Shown here piece after piece: positions 13,559-19,197 of a stretch of DNA of 19,197 nt; position 1 is the first letter of the stretch; every line of letters starts with the position of its first letter. The stretch comes from an uncultured Eubacteriales bacterium (GTDB lineage Bacteria; Bacillota; Clostridia; Oscillospirales; CAG-272). The notes beneath the pieces are model-generated. The model did not search any database. It had not been told where the DNA came from and was given only the letters and a program-made list of their open reading frames with translations. The DNA lies in contig CAKSEM010000008.1 of NCBI GenBank assembly GCA_934446485.1, positions 1 to 19,197 on the forward strand. Reading direction: 5' to 3'. Position numbers and translations under genes: made by a program.

Positions 13559-13671
13559 TGATTATGTAGTCCTTTCAAAATAAGAGAAGCGAGCGCAGGG
13601 TCAAAAGGTGTCGTACCGCGCCGCTCGATGCCCGTCTGCGGCACAGACTCTGATCTTTGAGATTCAGCCAT
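13555..13671 (-). CDS. Possible 38-aa small protein coupled to ddl
   Basis: A 38-codon frame starting at ATG 13671 (MAESQRSESVPQTG... ending LILKGLHNQ), whose TGA overlaps the ddl ATG as ATGA. The end (GTTPFDPALASLILKGL) looks like a plausible amphipathic peptide. There is no clear ribosome site before its ATG, and the upstream frame is open for only a few dozen more codons after a TGA. It could be a translated leader that couples ribosomes onto ddl, the tail of a decayed gene, or chance. Family unknown. Confidence 0.3.
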   Translation of the reverse strand: MAESQRSESVPQTGIERRGTTPFDPALASLILKGLHNQ

Positions 13672-13760
13672 GCTGCAGAGTATACGGCGGCTCAAAGCTG
13701 CGGCTCGGTGTCCCCGCCAGGTTTCAGGGTGTCGCGGAGCGTCACCTCATATGTGCTATC

Positions 13761-14606
13761 TTATGCCGGTGCACGGAACAGTGTGACTCTCGCGTGTCCT
13801 GCATAATCGAGAAGTCCCTCCGGCTCATATCCCAAAACCCGTACCGCATCCGCCACAGCGTCGCCTTGCGCGGAGCCGTGCTCGATCGCAAGCATCCCGC
13901 CGGGCTTCAGATAATCTTTATAAATGCGAAGTATCGAACGGATAACGGACATACCGTCACCGCCGTCCGTCAGCGCATGGCGCGGCTCATACGACAGCTC
14001 CGGTGCAAGGGATCCCATCTCGTCCGCCGTAACATACGGCGGATTGGAGACGATCACATCGAACGAATTGTGCGCAAAGTGCTCCTCTGCATCGGTCTCT
14101 GAAGCAGCGTCGGCAACGACAAAGTTCACGCCGTGCTCATCCCCGAGCAGATGCCGCGCATTACGCCGCGCGACATCCATCGCATCCGGGTAAAGCTCAA
14201 GCAGTGTCACGGCAGCGTCACGCCGTGCATGCGCGACCGATATCCCGATGCAGCCGCTGCCGCAGCACAGATCGAGAAGCTGTCCGCCGTCCGGCAGATT
14301 CCGGATCGCCGTCTCGCACAAGAGCTCCGTATCCGCGCGCGGTATGAGGCACGCACTCGACACGGAGTAAGTGAGCCCCATAAAGTCCCATTCGCCGAGT
14401 ATATACTGGAGCGGCTCGCGTGCCGCGCGCCGTCTGAGCATATCGCATATGGCAGGGAGCGCATCTGCGGGAAGCTCGTCACGTCGGGATGCCAAAAGCT
14501 TCGCACGTGAGAATCCCGTCGCGCGCTCGGCGATCATCAGCGCCTCATGCCTCGCTTCCTCGATTCCCGCTGCGGCAAGCTCGGCGGAAACACCGTCAAG
14601 CGTCAT
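13761..14606 (-). CDS. prmC: PrmC (HemK), release factor glutamine methyltransferase
   Basis: A 281-aa S-adenosylmethionine-dependent methyltransferase that methylates the GGQ glutamine of peptide-chain release factors. It has a helical N-terminal domain (1 to about 75) and LIPRADTELL. The SAM motif LDLCCGSGCIG (about 111-121) and the substrate motif NPPY (about 188-191) follow, and ALTDGGDGMSV is a PrmC signature. The start at 14606 has GGGAG 8 nt upstream and overlaps the DUF1385 stop by 11 bp. The longer frame to 14708 is the out-of-frame acidic tail of that gene. DUF1385 next to prmC is a common Firmicutes arrangement, though here prfA does not follow. Confidence 0.92.
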   Translation of the reverse strand: MTLDGVSAELAAAGIEEARHEALMIAERATGFSRAKLLASRRDELPADALPAICDMLRRRAAREPLQYILGEWDFMGLTYSVSSACLIPRADTELLCETAIRNLPDGGQLLDLCCGSGCIGISVAHARRDAAVTLLELYPDAMDVARRNARHLLGDEHGVNFVVADAASETDAEEHFAHNSFDVIVSNPPYVTADEMGSLAPELSYEPRHALTDGGDGMSVIRSILRIYKDYLKPGGMLAIEHGSAQGDAVADAVRVLGYEPEGLLDYAGHARVTLFRAPA

Positions 14607-15744
14607 CTCCGACGCTCCCGCAATCCGTCGCACCGTCGTGCGCGGTCTCGCCCGCCGTACAGGATTCGCTTGCTGCATCAGCACCGTCGCAGCCCCCGTC
14701 CGTATCATTCACGCCAGGCGCATCCTCTCCGTCAGCGTCGTCGCGAGCGGAAAGATCATTACCGCAAGACTCTCCGTCATCGTCATCCTCCGTCGGGAAC
14801 TCCGACGGGATCGCGCCCTTCAGAGCCGCAATCGCAACCTCAAGCTGGGATTCGTCCGGCTCCTTCGTCGTCAGGCGCTGCATCCAAAGTCCGGGTGCGG
14901 AAAGCGCATGTGTCACGGCGTTGTCGTGTTTACCCGCATACATGATGAATTCAAATCCGATCCCGACAGAAAGCGGAAGCAGAAGGAGCTTCACCAGTGT
15001 GCGCGGAAGAGCGCTGTCAATGCGAATAAACATCGATATTATAATCGATATAATGAGCATAACGAATATGAAACTCGTGCCGCAGCGCGGATGGAAGCGA
15101 GTACAGGTCGCGGCATTTTCGGGAGTCAGATCGAGTCCGTGCTCATAGCATGCGACCGACTTGTGCTCTGCGCCGTGGTACTCAAATGTGCGCCGTATAT
15201 CCGGCATGAGCGAAACCAGCGCAATATAAAGAATGAATATTCCGATCTTCAGAACGCCCTCGACAGCTGAGCGGAGGAGCCAGTTGAGATCCCGTCCCGC
15301 AAGGTGCGCAAGCCCCTTGGTGACCGCCGTCGGAATGAGGATAAAGAGCCCGATGCTCAGGACCACGCCGATCACCGTAGCGATAGCCATGATGACACTC
15401 ATCAGTCGGTCGCCTAGGTGTTCCTTGAGCCATATCTCAAATTTTGACTCCGCCTCCGCATCCGTAACGCCGAGCAGGTCCGCGGAATCTGTGAGCGTAC
15501 CCATGCTGAGGGACATCATCTCGACAAAGTTGATGACGCCGCGAATTATCGGCAGATTGCAGATCTTATGCTTCCGTCTCAGCGAGACGAAACGGCTGCG
15601 TTTCTTCTTGATCCCTCCGTCCTCGTTGCGTACGGCAAGGCATACCTCCTCGCCCGACTTCATCATAACGCCCTCGAGAACCGCCTGTCCGCCGACACGC
15701 CCCAAGCGCTCCGGGACCAACTGCCCGTTAGTTTTATTTTTCAT
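14596..15744 (-). CDS. DUF1385 membrane protein (YqhQ family)
   Basis: A 382-aa multi-pass membrane protein of DUF1385. Signature segments are GGQAVLEGVMMKSG (about 18-31), the helical RGVINFVEMMSLSMGTL, the membrane helices around 115-140 and 160-185, and FEYHGAEHKSVACYEHG. After that come TRFHPRCGTSFIFVML and a last helix pair. The C-terminal 70 residues are a very acidic low-complexity tail (EDDDDGESC..., DGEDAPGVNDTDGG), longer than in typical YqhQ. The molecular function is not established; histidine and cysteine conservation suggests metal binding. A TTGAAA-17-TATACT promoter lies upstream. Confidence 0.88.
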   Translation of the reverse strand: MKNKTNGQLVPERLGRVGGQAVLEGVMMKSGEEVCLAVRNEDGGIKKKRSRFVSLRRKHKICNLPIIRGVINFVEMMSLSMGTLTDSADLLGVTDAEAESKFEIWLKEHLGDRLMSVIMAIATVIGVVLSIGLFILIPTAVTKGLAHLAGRDLNWLLRSAVEGVLKIGIFILYIALVSLMPDIRRTFEYHGAEHKSVACYEHGLDLTPENAATCTRFHPRCGTSFIFVMLIISIIISMFIRIDSALPRTLVKLLLLPLSVGIGFEFIMYAGKHDNAVTHALSAPGLWMQRLTTKEPDESQLEVAIAALKGAIPSEFPTEDDDDGESCGNDLSARDDADGEDAPGVNDTDGGCDGADAASESCTAGETAHDGATDCGSVGDDA

Positions 15745-15808
15745 ATATCAAAAATACACCTCTCAGATGCACGGCATTGTACAGCGCATCACATTTATCA
15801 TTATTTTA

Positions 15809-15837
15809 AGTATACAACATTTTTATGACCATTTCAA
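15809..15837 (-). promoter_or_regulatory. Promoter of the DUF1385-prmC-ddl operon
   Basis: On the minus strand, TTGAAA (15837-15832), 17 nt, TATACT (15814-15809). It is about 65 bp upstream of the DUF1385 start and would serve the whole leftward housekeeping operon as far as the ddl terminator. Confidence 0.7.
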
Positions 15838-15930
15838 TAGCGCCCATCCATTTTAACCCGATGCCGAAGCCGATTTTTTACCGTCTGCGCTATACGGCAC
15901 ACGCACCGCCATATATTAACAAAAAAATGA

Positions 15931-15959
15931 TTGATAATAGAGCGCGAACATGATATAAT
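15931..15959 (+). promoter_or_regulatory. Promoter of the rightward PBP operon
   Basis: TTGATA (15931-15936), 17 nt, TATAAT (15954-15959) on the plus strand, divergent from the DUF1385 promoter. It is about 55 bp upstream of the small membrane protein start and should drive that gene, the PBP and nth. Confidence 0.75.
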
Positions 15960-16012
15960 AATGTTGGAAGCGATCAGAACACGCCCTTCGCGGTGTGGGA
16001 AAGGATAACTTC

Positions 16013-16282
16013 TTGACTTTAAGCAGCATGACAAACGAGGCTATGTGCGCCTGGAAGGCGTACCGAAGGCGCGATCCCGTTATGATGAGGCACACGTGCT
16101 CCATGAGGGACACGCTCTATCGCAAGAGCGCACCGAACCGTGAGCTTTGGCACACGGAGATGTCATTCGATTACAGCTTCTGCGTTCTGGCAGCGGCGGG
16201 AATCGTAGTCGTCATCGCAACTCGGGCGCTGCTGCGGCGCATCTGCAGAGCCATGTTCTGCAGACGGCGGCGGACCAGGTGA
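16013..16282 (+). CDS. Small single-span membrane protein upstream of PBP
   Basis: An 89-aa protein from a TTG start with AAAGGA 7 nt upstream (in-frame GTG at 15995 is an alternative). One hydrophobic helix at about 54-73 (FCVLAAAGIVVVIATRALL) is followed by an Arg/Cys-rich end (RRICRAMFCRRRRTR). The positive tail suggests the C-terminus stays in the cytoplasm. The N-terminal half is soluble and unremarkable. I do not recognise a family. Its position at the head of a cell-wall synthesis operon suggests a partner or regulator of the downstream transpeptidase, but nothing in the sequence proves it. Confidence 0.55.
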   Translation: MTLSSMTNEAMCAWKAYRRRDPVMMRHTCSMRDTLYRKSAPNRELWHTEMSFDYSFCVLAAAGIVVVIATRALLRRICRAMFCRRRRTR

Positions 16283-16290
16283 CTGAAACC

Positions 16291-16318
16291 GGGGCGGTCC
16301 CTCCGGCGGGACCGCTCC
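16291..16318 (+). repeat. 11-bp GC-rich stem-loop before the PBP gene
   Basis: GGGGCGGTCCC (16291-16301) pairs with GGGACCGCTCC (16308-16318) with one G-U pair and a 6-nt loop. No T-run follows. It sits in the 80-bp gap between the small membrane protein and the PBP start, and may be an mRNA processing or attenuation element. Confidence 0.55.
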
Positions 16319-16362
16319 GGCACGGCATACATCCGGGATACTTCACACGGAGGTGATTTTGC

Positions 16363-18492
16363 TTGGAACGGAGGCAGAGAAGTCTCTGGCGGTACATATT
16401 TATCGGCGGCATGTTTATCGCGGTCGTGGCAGTATATATCGTTCTCTTTATAAATCTTCAGGTGTCGGGTCAGGACTACTATACCATGACCTCGCCCATA
16501 ACGTACCGTACAAGAACGGTAAAAATACAGGCCCAGCGCGGCGAGATCTTCGACCGCAACGGCAAGAAGCTCGTCGGCAACAGCTTTTACTATGATCTGC
16601 AGCTCGACTACGGCTCGATGCCGTATAAATCGGCAGAACGCAACAGAGTTATCCTCTCTCTGCTCTCGACGATCGAAGAACACGGCGGAGCGGAACTCAC
16701 CGAACCCAAATACACGCCTATCATACCGACTGTAAGTAACGGCACGCTGTCGTTTGAATTTGACACGGACTTTTTCGAAACGGCTAAAGCCAAAACATAT
16801 GATAAGCTCGCGGAGGAGCTCGCGATCAAAGAAGATGCAAATGCCGACGAAGCGGCGGAAGTGTTCATGAAGCGCTACGCACTCACGGACAGTGACGGCG
16901 CACTCACGTACTCCCCGGAGGAAGCATCCGTGCTCTTCTCATACCGCATGGATCTTGACATATCGGATTTTTCAAGCGTCAATCCCTATACCTTTGCGGA
17001 GAATGTGTCTCCCGAACTGATATCCGCCCTGCGCGAATCGGTTCCGCGCGGATACAGCATATACTGCGGCTACAGCCGCACGTACAACTACCCGGGGTAC
17101 GCTTCACACCTTCTCGGCAGAGTGGGAAAGATCCCGTCGGAAAGCGTTGAAACGTACACCGAGCTCGGCTATCCGCTCGACGCTACCGTCGGAACATCCG
17201 GCGTCGAGGCGGCGTTTGAAAACTATCTCCACGGCGTGGACGGTGAAATGACCGTAACGGAGGACATATACGGAAATACGGTCGGCACGGAGGTGACGAA
17301 GGAGCCCGTCGCAGGGCTCGATGTATACCTGACGCTCGACATTGATATGCAGATCGCGTCAGAGGACGCACTCGGCTACAACATCGATTTTGTGCACGCC
17401 GAGGCTCAGCGTGCCGGTCACGAAAAGTCCGGTGAGGACGCAAAGGCGGGGGCCCTCTCCGCCGTAGACCCAAAGACCGGCGAGGTGCTCGTCCTTGCAT
17501 CGTACCCCACGTACGACCTGTCCACATTTGATGAGGACTACGCACTCCTGTCAGAGGATGAGACCGCCCCTATGCTCAACCGCGCTCTGAACGGCACATA
17601 CCAGCCCGGTTCGACCTTCAAGCCGGGAGTCGCCGTAGCGGCGCTCGACTCGGGCAACGTCACACCTTATGAAATGATAAATGACAAGGGTATATACGAC
17701 TACTACGCGGGCGAAGACGGCAAGGGCTATTCGCCGCGATGCTGGATATACCTCATGTACGGGCTGACACACGGCAACATAAACATCACCGAAGCAATAC
17801 AGGAGTCCTGCAACTACTTCTTCTACGAGATGGGCCGCCGCATGACGATTGAAGTCATGGACTCATATATGAAGCATTTCGGGCTGGGTGAAGCAACGGG
17901 CATCGAGCTTCCCGAAAAGACGGGCATACTTGCGGGGCCCGATTACAGAAACGACAACGGTCTTGAGCCGTGGAGCCCCGGCGACACGCTTCAGGCGGCG
18001 ATCGGTCAGTCCGACCACCTGTTTACGCCGCTGCAGATCAGTATGTACATTTCAACGCTCATCAATACCGGAACGCGCTACGGCGCACACATTCTTCTCA
18101 AGGTGTGCCCTTACGGAAGCGACGAGGCAGTATATACGAGTGAATCAAAGGTGCTCGACTCGATCGAACTGTCACCTGATGCGTGCAGCGTCGTGCTGAA
18201 CGCAATGAAGGACGTTATTGAGAACGGCTCCGCATCCGATATTTTCGAAAATTATCCGATTACCGTCGGCGGCAAAACCGGTACCGCACAGGTGTCGAAA
18301 AACAAGAGCGACAACGCTATATTCACAGCCTTTGCCCCGTTCGACGACCCGTCCATCGTGGCAACCTGCGTAATAGAGCAAGGTAACACAGGCTCGAACG
18401 CCGGCGTGTCCGTCAAAGGGCTATTCGACCGTTATTTTTCCGTCGAAAGCAAGACCGACACAACGGACGGAAGCGGTGCGGACGGAGAGTGA
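16363..18492 (+). CDS. Class B penicillin-binding protein (PBP2/MrdA-type transpeptidase)
   Basis: A 709-aa membrane-anchored D,D-transpeptidase that cross-links peptidoglycan. There is one N-terminal membrane helix (about 9-31), then the dimerisation domain starting QRGEIFDRNGKKL, then the transpeptidase domain. All three active-site motifs are present: STFK (S417-K420), SCN (482-484) and KTGT (638-641). The start is TTG with GGAGG 9 nt upstream. PBP2-type is favoured over FtsI/SpoVD because of the long pedestal with EYHGV-like spacing and the absence of PASTA domains, but the subtype is not certain. It overlaps or abuts nth, so the two are co-transcribed. Confidence 0.9.
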   Translation: MERRQRSLWRYIFIGGMFIAVVAVYIVLFINLQVSGQDYYTMTSPITYRTRTVKIQAQRGEIFDRNGKKLVGNSFYYDLQLDYGSMPYKSAERNRVILSLLSTIEEHGGAELTEPKYTPIIPTVSNGTLSFEFDTDFFETAKAKTYDKLAEELAIKEDANADEAAEVFMKRYALTDSDGALTYSPEEASVLFSYRMDLDISDFSSVNPYTFAENVSPELISALRESVPRGYSIYCGYSRTYNYPGYASHLLGRVGKIPSESVETYTELGYPLDATVGTSGVEAAFENYLHGVDGEMTVTEDIYGNTVGTEVTKEPVAGLDVYLTLDIDMQIASEDALGYNIDFVHAEAQRAGHEKSGEDAKAGALSAVDPKTGEVLVLASYPTYDLSTFDEDYALLSEDETAPMLNRALNGTYQPGSTFKPGVAVAALDSGNVTPYEMINDKGIYDYYAGEDGKGYSPRCWIYLMYGLTHGNINITEAIQESCNYFFYEMGRRMTIEVMDSYMKHFGLGEATGIELPEKTGILAGPDYRNDNGLEPWSPGDTLQAAIGQSDHLFTPLQISMYISTLINTGTRYGAHILLKVCPYGSDEAVYTSESKVLDSIELSPDACSVVLNAMKDVIENGSASDIFENYPITVGGKTGTAQVSKNKSDNAIFTAFAPFDDPSIVATCVIEQGNTGSNAGVSVKGLFDRYFSVESKTDTTDGSGADGE

Positions 18493-18496
18493 TACC

Positions 18497-19171
18497 GTGA
18501 AAGATATGCTGAATAACCCCGCACGGTGGGAGAGAATAATAGATGTGCTGCGCTGCCTGTATCCGGACGCCGAATGCTCGCTCGAATACAACGGCGACCC
18601 GTGGCGCCTTCTCGTGGCGTCGCGGCTGTCCGCGCAGTGCACGGACGCGCGTGTGAACACCGTGACTCCCGTGCTCTTTGAGCGCTTCCCCGATGCCGCT
18701 GCGATGAGTCGGGGAGAGCTGCCCGAGATCGAGGAGATCATCCGTCCGTGCGGTCTGCATCGGACCAAAGCGGCAAGCATACAGGGAATGTCACGGATGA
18801 TCGCCGAGGAGTACGGCGGACATGTTCCCGACAGCATGGACGGCCTCTTGAAGCTCCCGGGAGTCGGGCGGAAGATAGCGAATCTTATTCTCGGCGATGT
18901 GTACGGGCGCGGAGGGATCGTCGCCGACACGCACTGCATACGCATATGCGGCAGGCTCGGCTGCTACCCGACATCAAAGAAGGATCCGCTCCTGACCGAA
19001 AGGGTGATGGAACGCATCATACCTGTATCCGAGCAGAGCTCATTCTGCCACAGGATCGTCCGCTTCGGACGTGAATACTGCACCGCGAGAAATCCGCGCT
19101 GCAAGGACTGCCCGCTCGCCGGGCTGTGCCCCGCACGGCAAGAGCGCGACGAAAAAACTGACGTGAGGTGA
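18497..19171 (+). CDS. nth: Endonuclease III (DNA glycosylase/AP lyase)
   Basis: A 224-aa base-excision-repair enzyme removing oxidised pyrimidines and nicking abasic sites. The helix-hairpin-helix LPGVGRKIANLIL holds the catalytic Lys (K126, equivalent of E. coli K120), and VADTHCIR holds the catalytic Asp (D144). The C-terminal iron-sulfur cluster has the exact C-x6-C-x2-C-x5-C spacing (C195, C202, C205, C211). The chosen start is GTG at 18497 with GGAG 9 nt upstream, four bases after the PBP stop. GTG at 18476 is upstream in frame, inside the PBP gene. The full length is normal for Nth. Confidence 0.93.
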   Translation: MKDMLNNPARWERIIDVLRCLYPDAECSLEYNGDPWRLLVASRLSAQCTDARVNTVTPVLFERFPDAAAMSRGELPEIEEIIRPCGLHRTKAASIQGMSRMIAEEYGGHVPDSMDGLLKLPGVGRKIANLILGDVYGRGGIVADTHCIRICGRLGCYPTSKKDPLLTERVMERIIPVSEQSSFCHRIVRFGREYCTARNPRCKDCPLAGLCPARQERDEKTDVR

Positions 19172-19178
19172 TATAAAC

Positions 19179-19197
19179 TTGAAAGACGGTATTATAA
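19179..19197 (+). CDS. Start of a further gene, cut by the window edge
   Basis: TTG at 19179 follows GAGGTG by 8 nt and opens a frame reading MKDGII before the window ends. It lies 7 bp after the nth stop, so it is likely the next gene of the same operon. Too short to identify. Confidence 0.5.

Noticed and set aside
1..19197. CRISPR arrays, rRNA or tRNA genes, insertion sequences
   Set aside because: No regularly spaced repeats, no tRNA-like cloverleaf, and no transposase pattern was found on either strand.

Overview
The window looks like a chromosomal segment of a moderately GC-rich Clostridia-type Bacillota (Firmicutes). The reasons are the Gram-positive type LexA box, strong GGAGG ribosome sites, frequent TTG/GTG starts, and the neighbourhood DUF1385-prmC, ddl and a class B PBP. 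The species cannot be named from the sequence alone.

Layout, left to right. (1) Positions 1-435: an intergenic region with two divergent promoters and a structured, attenuator-type leader for pnuC. (2) 436-1135 (+): pnuC, a small-molecule (NMN/nicotinamide riboside type) importer. Its last codons are out of frame because of one extra T in a T6 run. It is followed by a strong terminator. (3) 12083 down to 1177 (all -): a compact 14-gene phage-derived operon, bounded on both sides by housekeeping genes and their terminators. In transcription order it encodes a zinc-ribbon protein, a sigma-region-4/ArpU-like regulator, TerS, TerL, portal, scaffold, P22-type coat protein, head-tail connector, a neck protein, a tail-terminator/tail-tube fusion, Dit, a Gp37-like tail hub protein, a small tail appendage protein, holin, and amidase endolysin. 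(4) 12167-12447: a lower-GC intergenic stretch, ending in the ddl terminator. (5) 15744 down to 12503 (-): a DUF1385 membrane protein (yqhQ type), prmC, a possible 38-aa ORF, and ddl. (6) 16013-19197 (+): a small membrane protein, a class B penicillin-binding protein, endonuclease III, and the first codons of another gene.

The most notable object is the 11-kb phage-like operon. It starts at a consensus sigma-A promoter (TTGACA-17-TATAAT) whose spacer is a near-perfect LexA (SOS) box, so expression should be controlled directly by the host DNA-damage response. Packaging, capsid, tail-tip and lysis genes are all intact. There is no integrase, repressor, replication gene, tail assembly chaperone or tape-measure gene, and the tail-tube protein appears fused to the tail terminator. 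This predicts an SOS-induced, host-lysing particle with a minimal tail that cannot propagate itself. A gene-transfer-agent-like or otherwise domesticated capsid system is the leading hypothesis, and a decaying prophage is the main alternative.
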